A stretch of DNA of 64,000 bases from the NCBI GenBank assembly GCA_008360955.1, contig LUCM01008008.1, positions 1 through 64,000 on the forward strand. Reading direction: 5' to 3'. Both the position numbers and the translations under genes were made by a program. Within the stretch, counting starts at the first letter, position 1; each line of letters opens with the position of its first letter. This document shows positions 49,466 through 60,281 of this stretch, one piece after another. The stretch comes from Fasciolopsis buskii (taxonomy: Eukaryota > Platyhelminthes > Trematoda > Plagiorchiida > Fasciolidae). Below the pieces are notes generated by a model. The model searched no databases. It worked only from the letters and a program-made list of their open reading frames with translations, and was not told where the DNA came from.

Positions 49466-49942
49466 NNNNNNNNNNNNNNNNNNNNNNNNNNNNNNNNNNN
49501 NNNNNNNNNNNNNNNNNNNNNNNNNNNNNNNNNNNNNNNNNNNNNNNNNNNNNNNNNNNNNNNNNNNNNNNNNNNNNNNNNNNNNNNNNNNNNNNNNNNN
49601 NNNNNNNNNNNNNNNNNNNNNNNNNNNNNNNNNNNNNNNNNNNNNNNNNNNNNNNNNNNNNNNNNNNNNNNNNNNNNNNNNNNNNNNNNNNNNNNNNNNN
49701 NNNNNNNNNNNNNNNNNNNNNNNNNNNNNNNNNNNNNNNNNNNNNNNNNNNNNNNNNNNNNNNNNNNNNNNNNNNNNNNNNNNNNNNNNNNNNNNNNNNN
49801 NNNNNNNNNNNNNNNNNNNNNNNNNNNNNNNNNNNNNNNNNNNNNNNNNNNNNNNNNNNNNNNNNNNNNNNNNNNNNNNNNNNNNNNNNNNNNNNNNNNN
49901 NNNNNNNNNNNNNNNNNNNNNNNNNNNNNNNNNNNNNNNNNN
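49466..49942. other. Assembly gap of 477 N
   Basis: Estimated-size gap starting inside a family 1 repeat. Frames translated through it are meaningless. Confidence 0.99.
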
Positions 49943-51445
49943 TCACGTGAAAAGTTTGGCACAATCGCCCTTTGACGACAATGACACCGGAAAATGGATC
50001 GATTGCCATTGTGAGTCTCCTTTTTGTCAGTCGTCCGTGAGCATCACTGTATATCCGCATGGTCAGAAGTCAGAAAATAAGAAGTTTTCTGGGATCAGTG
50101 AATCTCATAGCCCTCTTCTGGTCAATCCTGTTCATTGGGAAACGGTTATGTCAAAATTAAGTATCGACCGAACATCACGTGATCTAACCACTGTTCGGTG
50201 TACTATTGCGGTAACTGAATAGTACGCCGAGCGATTCTTTGTTAACGTAGGTGTGCTGAAAGTAAGCGTGAACTCGCATGCATTGAATAGCAAACTGGAT
50301 TCTTAGTTTGGGTTGGCTAACTGCCCAGGACACCAAAGACTGTGGATTTTGACCAAATGTATCAAATACGGGCCCCATGTTGCCTTTTGTCAAATGTGTG
50401 GTGTCTGTGGCGGCCGTGTTTTAATTTCGTTCGCGGTTAAACACGTCTTTTTAGAAGAGAATTTTGGGTTCTATCGTCCTCTGTCACGACCACCGGCTCT
50501 CCAAGGGATCTAGTAGCTGAATATTGAACACACTGAGTATTAAGTGGCGACTCCTGCCTGTTAAATCTTTGTGTGATTACGAATCTCTGCAAAACAAACG
50601 ATCGTTTTGCGGAATTTTTTCCACTTAGTCTATTTCAATGAGAGAAAAAGGGCAGTGTGAACGGGCTTGTTAACGGCCGGAATTTTCTCGTTCTGCCTAC
50701 TGAATACCATAACAAAAAGCCTAAAAAAAGGTAGAACATCTCTCTCGTCCAGATGAATAGATATAAAAAATAGCAGATTTCTTTTACAACGAAAACGGAC
50801 CAAACAGTAAAAACGATCTAACGGGAATGAGTGTGGTAGCCGCTTATGAGATCGCAGGTCACCACCAAGGTAACAATAGTTCGAGGAAAAATTTCAAACT
50901 TTTGCCCCAAAAACGACAGCCGATTTGGTCAAATTCAGCAAACGTCTATCGCGTTGTCTGGTACTCATGTGTTATGCATTTTTGCTAATCAGTTCAGTAA
51001 CCCGAAGATGACAATTTCTGCTCCCATGATGCTGTCGTATGATCCCCTAATACCTGATCATTCATCCATTACATTTGCTGTCACGTGTTCACGATGCTCA
51101 TGGGGAAATGGACGTGGATAGTATGAAGTTTCTCACATCTTTGGCCAAGAATGATTCCAGACACCGGTATGGAATTATGTATTTTTCACACCTAGCATTC
51201 TCGGCAAAATTACTAATAATCCGACGTTTCGTTCGCCTCGAGCAACCATTCTGGAAGCATTTTTCAAGCGAACCACTGAAGACTGATATTCAGGGCTTGA
51301 TCGACAATATCTCATTTGGCCCCGTCTGCGTTCGCTTGTGCTTGTGTCCTTGATTGCGTTATGGTCAAGAGCGGAGGACTCACAGAGCTGCTTGTCTCAA
51401 GTTTGTCCATGGTTATGAATCATTTTTGATGAGTATGTTCCTTGA
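49943..51445 (+). other. Possible coding fragments, unresolved
   Basis: A plus frame runs from the gap to 50222, with Cys-rich DNDTGKWIDCHCESPFCQ. Two overlapping plus frames (50846-51121, 51075-51353) share a region with possible splice signals. They may be the upstream part of the exon-dense plus-strand region that follows, but no model could be built. Confidence 0.3.
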
Positions 51446-51715
51446 TTGTTGACGCTATTTCTGACCGTTGCCAAACCATACTGGCACAACTTCTCCTTGA
51501 AATCGGGGAAACTTACTGATGATACTGTTCCCGGTGAACCGACGGAGTCAGTGGAAAATTTTCCTTTTCCTCTCAATGTTGAGCAATATTTGAAAAGTTA
51601 TAACTATGTGACAGGATTCCAGCGAATTCATCGAAATCCGGCCGGTTTAATACAGACTGAATCGCAACAACTACTTCAAGACATTTATGGAAAAAAGCTG
51701 CAAGGGACACTTTGA
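51446..51715 (+). CDS. Candidate exon, unknown protein
   Basis: The frame encodes a hydrophilic, protein-like sequence including ENFPFPLNVEQYLKSYNYV and IQTESQQLLQDIYGKK and ends at a TGA. The left boundary is uncertain. It is the first of a series of same-strand frames at 300-700 bp intervals. Function unknown. Confidence 0.45.
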   Translation: MLTLFLTVAKPYWHNFSLKSGKLTDDTVPGEPTESVENFPFPLNVEQYLKSYNYVTGFQRIHRNPAGLIQTESQQLLQDIYGKKLQGTL

Positions 51716-51851
51716 TAATTCTTCATGAAAATCAGGCAACGCTGTTTGACATGAGAATGCTGGTGCCCAAAACTACAGGCGACCAATCAAGTGCACGGTT
51801 ACTCACGAACCAGAAAACCAAACGTTCTGCGAGTATTGTGTCAATAATATT

Positions 51852-51872
51852 ATATATATATATATATATAAT
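51852..51872. repeat. (TA)n microsatellite
   Basis: About ten TA units. Confidence 0.9.
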
Positions 51873-52074
51873 CATCACTGGAAGTGGAAACTGTGCAGCT
51901 TGATCACTCACATGTTCATATGAGAACTCGTGGTCTAGTCCGGCACCCAAAAATTCACATTTTCAGATTACGTTTCAGAAATAGGTACTTTGAGAACGTC
52001 TATGCCGTTTGTCCTGACCAGTCTCCTGGGTTGTTTGTTTAAGGATAAATAAGTCATTTGTTGGCCCAGTTTAG

Positions 52075-52311
52075 TCGTTCTATACGATTCGTATGCCACC
52101 CACAAATCTCTTTGACCGGTACTATGCAAAACATGGACCAAATCGACGATCTCCCATTGTTTCCATCTCGGGTCAACTTGTCCATCACCATTTGTTTTCG
52201 CAAACTGTTCCAGTCAGTCACGGATGTGAACTGCGTTTCAGATTTAAAAACCCGTTTATTTGCACCATATTTCCGGGTCAGGGAACGAACATGAAAAAGT
52301 GGAGAAATTAA
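52075..52311 (+). CDS. Candidate exon, unknown protein
   Basis: Follows a CCCAGTTTAG acceptor (AG at 52073-52074) and stays open 78 codons to TAA. It includes FDRYYAKHGPNRRSPIVSIS and GCELRFRFKNPFICTIFPG; the alternating hydrophobic pattern suggests a beta-rich fold. No family recognised. Confidence 0.45.
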   Translation, partial: SFYTIRMPPTNLFDRYYAKHGPNRRSPIVSISGQLVHHHLFSQTVPVSHGCELRFRFKNPFICTIFPGQGTNMKKWRN

Positions 52312-53473
52312 TCTCCCTGCACGAATGAAAAACGGTTAGTGAACACTACCATATGGTCATGCGAACCTGTAGCGGACAAAACCAATTAAACTTAAACTGG
52401 GATTGAAAATAGGTTATTATTTGTTGAATGGATTCAAACAAAGGAACGTGCGTGACTCCGTCGGAGTTCGTATCCACACGTGGAGATCAGTAATTGAATG
52501 ATTTTAAACACGAAATAGGACTTTCCCATTCCCGTCTGCTACATATGAGAAACGTAAGGTAAGGTAAAGTTATTCGAGCAATTGCCAGCAACAAAATGCG
52601 TAGATGAAAATAAAAAGAAGAAAAGGACCAGTCTTCAAACTGATTCTATTAACGGAACATGCGGATAATCACACAACGGTTGAGTCGAAATCGACCGTAT
52701 AGGTGGATTTTAGCAACAATCGAAAGGCGCAATCCAATTAGCCCAAAACCACAAATGTGAAATTAAGTTTAATACAATTTATCTACCTAATACCGATCAT
52801 CCGCTTTTGGAATGTTCGTAAAAATGGAGTGCTCTAAGCTGAATGGGCCAATCTGCCCCTCAGAATCGATCTGGTTTGATCGATTATTTGGTCGGGCTTA
52901 CTCGATTGCTTATCGGTCAACGCAACTGGTCTGCTATCAGCCTAAAGAAGTGCAACAATGAAATGGAATTAACGGGATGGGGGTCGCCGCATTGGATGTC
53001 AACTCCTAATCCATTTCCCATATTACTTCGAGACTATGTGAGAACTGTGTGAAATTATGTTAAAACCATTCGGAAATGTCATTCAACTGACTTTGAGATC
53101 TCTTTTCCATAGGTCTCAAACGTGATCCCTCTCACATGAGCACATCTTTGCATGAGTGCTATTAGGTGCTCTGATTACCTATGTATTGCTCTACAGTCTA
53201 CCAACAGATGTATTCTTGAGAAGTTTTTTTGGAACAGAGGCATGTTCTTAACACACAATTTCGAAATAACGCGGGAAATGGTGTAGGTCAAGCGAGGAAC
53301 TGAGAATGAATTACTGTCGTTGTCAGACCGAGGAAACTTTGCGCTTTCACCACGCGGCGATGCCACATTCTATGAAAATTTATTCACTCCTATCCTTGGA
53401 TCCGGTTCGTGATGCTGACCACTTGCATACCTCATCCGTTGTTAGCCACGGCTAACTGGTTTTTGGCATCTGT

Positions 53474-53686
53474 TTGAAACCTGTCCGTGGATTTGTTTCT
53501 CAAAAGTCACGTCCACATGAGAAACAACACCTACGTTGGTGTACATTCAAAATCCAAGTTGTTAATGACACACCTGAAAAGTTATCACGATTTCTACAGC
53601 TGTGTATCCTTGTTGAACATTTGACGCCAACTGGGAGGAGACCAAACCAGTTAAGTTTACTCCATCCGGTTTGGAAGATTCATTAA
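53474..53686 (+). CDS. Candidate exon, unknown protein
   Basis: The open frame includes CTFKIQVVNDTPEKLSRFLQ. An acceptor-like CTCAAAAG at 53516 and a donor-like GTTAAG at 53650 would give an internal exon 53517-53649. Same strand and spacing as its neighbours. Confidence 0.35.
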   Translation: MKPVRGFVSQKSRPHEKQHLRWCTFKIQVVNDTPEKLSRFLQLCILVEHLTPTGRRPNQLSLLHPVWKIH

Positions 53687-54107
53687 AGAATTCGTTTGAT
53701 TTTTGCATCTTTACCAATTGTCATTTGATTGGAGCGAAAAATTCATCCGAAATAAGGATAGAAATAAAACTTTGCAAATGTTGACCAGACCTGTGAAGCA
53801 CAGGTGTGGAGGATCTTTCCAGCCGCGTACTATCAGTTGCTTCCATCAATAGGTAAGATTGACCTGTACAAATGTGAACCAAGTTCTTTAAAAACCTTGT
53901 GCCCGTCGAATCGTGACGTTTTTCGGAGTTTTGGTTTGCCTGTTTGTACATATGGTTAGCTCACCTTCCAATGGCCGGTTGTGATTGAGACGGTCTTCTA
54001 TACTTTTGTAGTCACCCGGGGTTTATGGCTGGCCTAGGACAGGTTCCCATTAAGTGGATGGCGCTCAACAGCCCTTTGCTTTTGTATCATAACTGTAGAT
54101 ATGACAT

Positions 54108-54344
54108 TTGTCAGAACAAAACCCTTTTTTGGGGGTCTTTGTTCCATTGACGTTTTTCCAAGAACAGATTTATCGAGGTTCTAGAAGCAAACAGTTTTTG
54201 TGCGTTTGTAGACTACCGAGTCGGCTCTATACGAAACCCTTGAAGAGGCGCTGTAAAAATCTTCATTCATTTGTGAAGAGCAATGTACAAAAAGGCTGCG
54301 AATACCAAATTGTTGCTTGTATCGAAAAGGCGATTAGTACGTAG
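54108..54344 (+). CDS. Candidate exon, basic Cys-containing protein
   Basis: The frame includes YTKPLKRRCKNLHSFVKS and KGCEYQIVACIEKAI, followed by a GTACGT donor at 54337. It is rich in Lys, Arg and Cys. No family recognised. Confidence 0.35.
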   Translation: MSEQNPFLGVFVPLTFFQEQIYRGSRSKQFLCVCRLPSRLYTKPLKRRCKNLHSFVKSNVQKGCEYQIVACIEKAIST

Positions 54345-54656
54345 ACATCCGCTAGCCAATTTTAAGGTCCTGGGGAAAGAAACGCACACGCTGATCGCTT
54401 CTTGAAGCAGAGGTTTTCAATAAAAGTCGAATTAGATTAAAATTGTTGAAATTGATATTGCTTTGGCACAGAGTACTCTCTCGTGGAAAGGGTAACACTA
54501 TCCAACTTCGTAGCTATTAAAACACATCAGTCGACGGTTTTTGAAAACAATCAGAAAGTGGTATAACAATTATGTAATTGAAAATGCATTAAATTAAGAG
54601 CATGCAGCTTGAAAAAGTGTTGACGCATTCAACCGTCTAACTCTACCCTGTGCTTT

Positions 54657-54920
54657 GTGATTTTCGGTCGAATCTATTTTATGTCGATCTGCAATTTGAA
54701 GTTTTGTGTCTCCTGCCATCTCAGCCTTTGTTCTATTTGCTTGCCTGAACGCGCTAAATTGCATTCCCCAGTACTGACGGTTATTAGCGTACCATTACAA
54801 ATACGTGACAAAAGTGGAACTGCCTCAAACAGGCTGTTCGATCCAAACCGCCAATACTTGGTCCCCTTACCATTTTGGAACCACGTCGAACAACGGAACA
54901 ACTTGGGCATAAGTAATTGA
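54657..54920 (+). CDS. Candidate exon, unknown protein
   Basis: The frame includes HSPVLTVISVPLQIRDKSG and FDPNRQYLVPLPFWNHVEQ, with a GTAATT donor at 54913 just before the stop. The minus frame opposite (54674-54910) is probably its shadow. Function unknown. Confidence 0.4.
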   Translation: MIFGRIYFMSICNLKFCVSCHLSLCSICLPERAKLHSPVLTVISVPLQIRDKSGTASNRLFDPNRQYLVPLPFWNHVEQRNNLGISN

Positions 54921-55506
54921 AGTTGTGCGACTGTTTACACGTTTAACACTTGACTAGATTGACTAATATTGACTGAGAAAACACAAATTGACGAACAAGA
55001 TAGTTTTTGGCGAATCGCATTCATCCCATTACATCACAATGTATTAAGAAGAATTTTAAGTGGGACTGGACTAGTTTTGATAAAAATTATGGTCGGTATT
55101 GACTGATATCGATTCTTCTCGTTTCCGTTGCCATTCGCGTTCTGTCGAATGCGCTCGTTGTGACAAGGACCTGCAGAGTCGAAGTAATTTTCTGCAGTTC
55201 GTCTTTGTTTCTTGAGATTTAGGAATACAAGACACGCCGGCACCACTAACTATCATCATTCAATCGAATGACACCTAACAAGGATAATGGTGTGGTCTTC
55301 ATTACTGCTTCGGGTATTGATTCTGTATGAATAATCGTTTCATCAACACCATGTTGCTTTGATCAAACAATATATCTGGTTATTTGCTTGCATATATATA
55401 CACGCCATTTTCAGTCCAGTCCACTCTTCCTAACCGTTAACTTTGCTCTGGTTGTGATTGGCAACGCACACCATCAACTAATCAAACAGAAGAACAACGA
55501 GGAACA

Positions 55507-56393
55507 ATGAAAAATCAACTGCAAACTAGTAAGTTCAAGAAGTATACAGAAGAAGAAAGATTTCGAGTGCAAAAATGTTGTTCACTACAGCACTCAACCA
55601 TATCACTTGTTTCCAACCATCGTTTCGTGGAATCTCATAGACCCCAAGGCGGTAGTCTAACTCTGCTTAGGCAAGTGGGTCTCCCGGTTAATCTCATGTC
55701 ATCCACTGGACACTTCTAACCATGGTCCAACAATTACCCGTCTCACGGAACAGCCAGTCCTTCTGTGGGCATGTGCAAAACTTGGTGCAATCACCGATTT
55801 ACACCAATCCTTAGGAATCTCTTCTCATGCCCAAATTAATCCCGCGCGTTTTTTCTACCTCCAACGTCAACATTTCGCCGCCATCTCTGAAGCAGAACAG
55901 CAACAGTTCATCTGGTCAAGCAGCTTTAGGCCTATTCAGGAAACGTATCTCCTTATTACCCTCACTTCAAATGAAAAGCTGGTATCTACCCGCATTGGCT
56001 TATTTGCAGGCAGAACTACAAGGCTCCTTCCGAATCAGTGGTAAAGGTTGTGATGATTTTTGTTTGCTCCAGCCGTTCCTATTTTCCCACATTCCCCACT
56101 CCGCCACTACCCGCGGGCATTTCTCAGGCTCTTGGTCAGTTGGTCTCTCAGGAATTTACGCGTTCCATTGCATGTTGCATCCTAGGAATGGATCCGCGAG
56201 CATCCGAAAGAGCGACTGAAATTGACGATATTCATCGTTTTTGGGGTTTACATGACCTAAAGTCCAGCAAGACGGTTCCCGCTGAGTGCAAGACTTTTTT
56301 GATCTGCTCCCAGTGACGAAAACCGCATTGAAAGATCCGATTGTAACTGAAGCCGGCAATTATCGTCTAGAGTCAGCCATGCAGGACGCGTGA
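55507..56393 (+). CDS. Unknown protein, four-exon model of 223 aa
   Basis: Model: 55507-55528, 55671-56040, 56073-56245, 56287-56393. All junctions are GT/AG and each restores the only open frame (phases 1, 2, 1); the total is 672 nt. Support: a strong donor GTAAGTTC after exon 1, CTCTGCTTAG before exon 2, a 32-nt intron ending TTGCTCCAG, and a 41-nt intron matching the CK2 alpha mini-introns in size. The product includes PVLLWACAKLGAITDLHQSL, ETYLLITLTSNEKLVSTRIG, ALGQLVSQEFTRSIACCILG and DFFDLLPVTKTALKDPIV; no signal peptide or clear membrane segment is seen. The start may be internal to a larger gene, because same-strand exons lie upstream and downstream. I do not recognise a family. Confidence 0.55.
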
Positions 56394-56589
56394 CCACAGA
56401 CTAAGGGCGAACCAAAGCAGGCATGGACCAAATCATGTTAGACCATTCTTGATTGATCCACATCAGTGGCCGATAACAATGTGATCACTTTGGGTTCAAC
56501 GCTGTGAAGTCCAAGGAGGGCGCCAGGTAAATTGATGACGCTTTTTACAACAAAAACTGGTGTCCATCAGAAGCAGTTTGTAGAAGGAA

Positions 56590-56825
56590 TGAGACGATCT
56601 TTGTTGTCAGTGTCATCAGCTGGAACAGAAAATCGACCTCGATTTGCCCTTTTGTCTCCGCTCTACAGCCGAATTTGATGTCAGAATCACCAGCAACGAC
56701 CACAACCTCCGTTGAACGCACACTTCGGAGTGACCGCGATTACTTCTGTTATAATTCTTCTTTGACCTCCGGGGAGCTACAGTCAGAAGTCACCTACGCA
56801 AATACGGCGAACAAACAGTGACTTT
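56590..56825 (+). CDS. Candidate exon(s), overlapping frames
   Basis: After a TTTGTTGTCAG acceptor at about 56609, one frame reads LEQKIDLDLPFCLRSTAEFD; another frame, from about 56675, reads RTLRSDRDYFCYNSSLTSG. Both look protein-like, so introns or a frameshift must separate them. Probably part of the same transcription unit as the flanking exons. Confidence 0.35.
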
Positions 56826-57235
56826 GCAGTTGACTCCTGTTCTTACACTGAACCGTACAACCTAGCTGTTTATGAATGTCTGTTGACGGGGATTCAGTGT
56901 AACAGTTTACTGTCCGCCCGTATGCACAGGATGATTCCAGTGCCATTCAGACCACAATTGCACAAAACCGAATCACCTAAAATGCGAATAGTGAATCTAA
57001 AGGATGAAGTTTTATGTGCGCTAGGATGAGTGGTCAATCAATGAGATCCTGTATGCACATTTCGGGGAAAGAATGCATCTGATGTTCTCTCTAGGGCAGC
57101 TTGTTGCTTTATTTAGTGGAGCGTGCGGACACTTTAGGAGGCGAAGTGAAGTGAACACTCAGCTTTAAGTAAAGCGTTCGAACAATTTCCTCCCTTCCAC
57201 TGCTGCTGCCATCGGACAAATCCATCGAGCCGCAG

Positions 57236-57391
57236 TTTCCCGTACCATCTTACGTGATCCCTACCTCGGAAGAACGGAGATTAGAAAGGTCCATTGTAAA
57301 GGGAATTCTGGAAGTATTCGGTCGACCGACTCTTCGGGCTGCCCGCACCGCAGAAGGGGTTATTATGGGAAACCCTTTTATGAGCCTTTGA
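57236..57391 (+). CDS. Candidate terminal exon, unknown protein
   Basis: Fifty-one codons plus TGA in one frame, with FPVPSYVIPTSEERRLERSI and EVFGRPTLRAARTAEGV. A CCGCAG acceptor at 57235 is possible, but the frame is open back to about 57190. It may be the 3' end of the plus-strand gene that includes the 55.5-56.4 kb exons. Confidence 0.4.
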   Translation, partial: FPVPSYVIPTSEERRLERSIVKGILEVFGRPTLRAARTAEGVIMGNPFMSL

Positions 57392-58931
57392 CTCGAAAGT
57401 CTAACTCACAATACAGTGCGACAGACACACTTATTCCTTTCACTGGTGAAACTATTTTGATTGGAAGTTAGTGCACGTTTTAATCATTTTGCATAATGTC
57501 GATAAATTCGAACTGCCAAAAACAAACTTCTCGTAGCTGTCGTGTTTTGCGTGCGTAGTTATGCATGCTCGAAGAATTTACTGACGAACCACGTACGATC
57601 GGAAGCATTTTGAAAAAGTAAACAAAGAGTGAGAGAAATATCAAGAATCGTCGTTAGTGAAGAGCTGCGTACGCGTGTCAGCAATTCATAACCACGAATA
57701 TTCTTCAGCCGGCCCCTTTTTCAACCTTTTTGATTACCTCGCCATTTTTTCATCATTTAGGCATCGGTAATAAAATTTTGACAAAGATGGGCCTCCTTCC
57801 ATGGTTCAAGACAGAATCGGGCGGCCACTTTGAACCTGTCGTAGGGAGATAGTCATTGACAATCTGTCCTGGTGTACAAAGACGACTCCGTCTGCCAGTT
57901 GCACCCCCCTGTTTGGCGCTTTTGTTCAGTTGGGAAAACAAAAGCATGGGTCGTGATTGTCGGCCACTATGAAAAACTGCTTTTTGGAGCACGCCATATC
58001 ATGTCCTTTTGATGACCAAGAGACGGGTGAACATCTCCTCACCTGGCCTAACGGCTAAGGTTTAGACTATCCCAATGCTTTCAGTAAGTGACAACGATTG
58101 CTACACCGGTCAAACGAATGCCCGGAACCCGTTCGAAGTCACGTATGTGAGCTGGTATCGACCTCTTCGAGTAGTGTCACCATTGTGCTCAATGTGTTCC
58201 ACTGATTCCGCTGATACAGAGTGTACACTTACTGGTGTCTAGAAATGCTACGTGCCGAGTGTAGGGTGGAGAAACGTACTTAACTATTAGGAACGAACGG
58301 GGCTAGTGCGATAAGGAAGCACGCCATTCGCAGCAGTAATTTCGACACTCCTGATGCACGCTTTTCATGAGCACGTGTGGTCGACGATGGTTATAAGTTC
58401 CTTCCTCTCCGCAAAGGCACGTGTTTTCAAGGTCGGCTGTGTCTTGACCCTGGCGGTAGGGAATTGAGGACATGCTTATGGTGGTGTATTTGTGTTTGTG
58501 TTTGTGTGTGTGTGTGTGTGTGTGCATGCAGCTCGATTTATTCCACCCGTAAGTTTTATGGGCTGAACGAGAGACAAACAGACATCAGCACCGGACACGG
58601 TGACAGACGTTCGTCGTGTAGTGGACTCATTCATCCAAGCAGTCTTCAAGTACCGTAATAGCGCGGAAGACGTTAAAGTTATGACGATGCCACGGATAGT
58701 GCTAATTTTAGTTTTTTCTCAGTTTATCTGAAAATCACCAAGCCGTGATCAAATCCAAATCACATCATATTTTTAATGCACAAAGTTTCGCACAATCTAC
58801 GTGTTTTTTTCCACGCCACGTCTTGATCCCCTCTTCGTGACTGCGCATTTGCTCCTGGCGTTGTGGAAGACAACTAGAATGATCCTTCCACTGGAATTTA
58901 ATTGATTTATATTTGTGGCCATGGAAGGCAG
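57392..58931. other. Intergenic, no gene recognised
   Basis: Contains a (TG)n microsatellite at about 58494-58524 and short frames on both strands (57753-57992 minus, 58303-58658 both) without motifs. Confidence 0.4.
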
Positions 58932-59438
58932 CTAGAAATTTGAGTCAAACAAGTCCATATTATGGAGGCAGTTGACACGTGCTGAATGCACACTGAGGTC
59001 GTTGGAGGAAAATTTACACAGTTTGGCCCATTGCTGACGTGACAGGAAAGTTGTAAATAGTTCGTTTCCAAGTGCAAAAAGTCTTTCGTGTCTATGGATA
59101 GGTCTGTGACCAGTCACCCAGGTGAATCCTCGCTGGTGGATGCAACGTCGTGTCACTGGGAACTTATGCACTGGCAGCCAAATTACATAATATCTATGGT
59201 ACTTACTTAATTCAAACATGTATCGATAATTACTAGATGAAATATCCAAGTGTCCTCCGGCGTGGACATATGGCCCCGCTAGTTGAACACACGCGATCCA
59301 AATGTGGGCTGCTTTCATGCGTGGGTCTACTTTGCGCTGAGTTGGAAGAAGTTTCCCGTTCTGATAAATGATCGAATAATACCATTCAAGTGCTAACGCG
59401 CTCCTGAGTTCCGATGACAGCCCGCCTGCACCCGCCAT
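58932..59438 (-). CDS. Unknown protein; 168-codon frame with probable 36-nt intron
   Basis: The frame starts MAGAGGLSSELRSALALEWY and stops at 58932. A GTAAGTACC donor (intron upper end 59206) and a TTGGCTGCCAG acceptor (lower end 59171) bound a 36-nt intron, in frame either way. Spliced, the exons are 59438-59207 and 59170-58932 and the protein is 156 aa. The region AAHIWIACVQLAGPYVHAGG looks folded; the C-terminal half is rich in His, Arg and Cys. A GGGTGCAG acceptor overlaps the start, so this could instead be an internal exon joined to the frame at 59679-59488. No family recognised. Confidence 0.55.
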   Translation of the reverse strand: MAGAGGLSSELRSALALEWYYSIIYQNGKLLPTQRKVDPRMKAAHIWIACVQLAGPYVHAGGHLDISSSNYRYMFELSKYHRYYVIWLPVHKFPVTRRCIHQRGFTWVTGHRPIHRHERLFALGNELFTTFLSRQQWAKLCKFSSNDLSVHSARVNCLHNMDLFDSNF

Positions 59439-59487
59439 GAAGGGCAGAGAAATGCAGTTTGGCCAGCTAACTGCTGTTCACCCAGCG

Positions 59488-59679
59488 TCATCGTTCGCGG
59501 TCGATGGGAATTAGACGCGGATCGTCGGTTTGTTGAGCTTCATTTGTGGCTTTGCTCGGCAGGAGAGCGAAAAAGTTAACGAGATCCGAACGACTGAGAA
59601 CATTGGGATGGTGAACTGTGGATTGAAAACTTTCGAGTTGTGAAAATCTCGCGAGAAATGGCGGAAGTTCAAAATTCAT
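59488..59679 (-). CDS. Candidate upstream exon or small gene
   Basis: Sixty-three codons starting MNFELPPFLARFSQLESF and ending TDDPRLIPIDRER. It is 50 bp upstream of the 168-codon frame on the same strand. A phase-compatible but weak GTCTAA donor could join it to that frame; otherwise it ends at its own TGA. Confidence 0.4.
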   Translation of the reverse strand: MNFELPPFLARFSQLESFQSTVHHPNVLSRSDLVNFFALLPSKATNEAQQTDDPRLIPIDRER

Positions 59680-59825
59680 GAGTTATGGATATTCGGACAA
59701 GGTAACCAATGGAAATAACACGGAAAACGTTGCGCTCGTTATCATTTACTACTTTAACGTAGACTGAAAGTAGTTTGTTTAGTATGCGCACGGACACTTC
59801 GCAAAGAGTTGTTAGCTTAAACGTA

Positions 59826-59995
59826 CTCTATCAGTGGTGGTCACGCAGATACGGAGATGGTCGCGGGTTCAAATCCTCCAATCGCCGGTCAACTTCCCCA
59901 CTTCGCAGGCCTCAAATGGCCGCAGCCTCCTTCCTAAAATTAATATGCGATTGTTATTTCAATAATAAAAGGAAGCAAAAGGTAAAAGATACAAC
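59826..59995 (+). repeat. tRNA-derived SINE-like element (family 2)
   Basis: B-box GGTTCAAATCC at 59866-59876, body GTCAACTTCCCCACTTCGCA, and an A-rich tail with GGAAGCAAAAGGTAAAAGAT. It matches the 8.1-kb copy from head to tail. Confidence 0.8.
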
Positions 59996-60003
59996 TTTCT
60001 CAT

Positions 60004-60281
60004 TTAGTATGTGTTAGTAGTAGGAGATCGAATATATTCGTGATATAATTCACCATGTGATATCATTGCTCAACTCACCATTAAGAAACCATGAGAGCAC
60101 TGTACAGCTGTTTCATCCTTGTTAGCAATCATCACCAGTGCATATCCATTACACCCGAACTCGTATGCGAACCCGAGAGGAACGATTTATTTTGAATCGA
60201 ACGCCTTGTTCACTAGGATACCGGTCGGGCTCTGAACAGTTTGTTGAGCTTCACTGCATGATGTTGCTGCACCTATCCGTC
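60004..60281 (-). repeat. Composite tRNA-like repeat (family 1), copy
   Basis: Includes the TTAGTAGTAGGAGAT end block, the body, a B-box region (ATGCGAACC on plus) and a mutated A-box, all in minus orientation. About 87% similar by eye to the 44-kb unit. Confidence 0.8.

Noticed and set aside
49380..50222. 280-codon open frame
   Set aside because: Most of it is translated N from the assembly gap; only the last roughly 90 codons are real sequence.
58303..58658. Frames with runs of His-Thr or Cys-Val
   Set aside because: These are translations of the (TG)n microsatellite.
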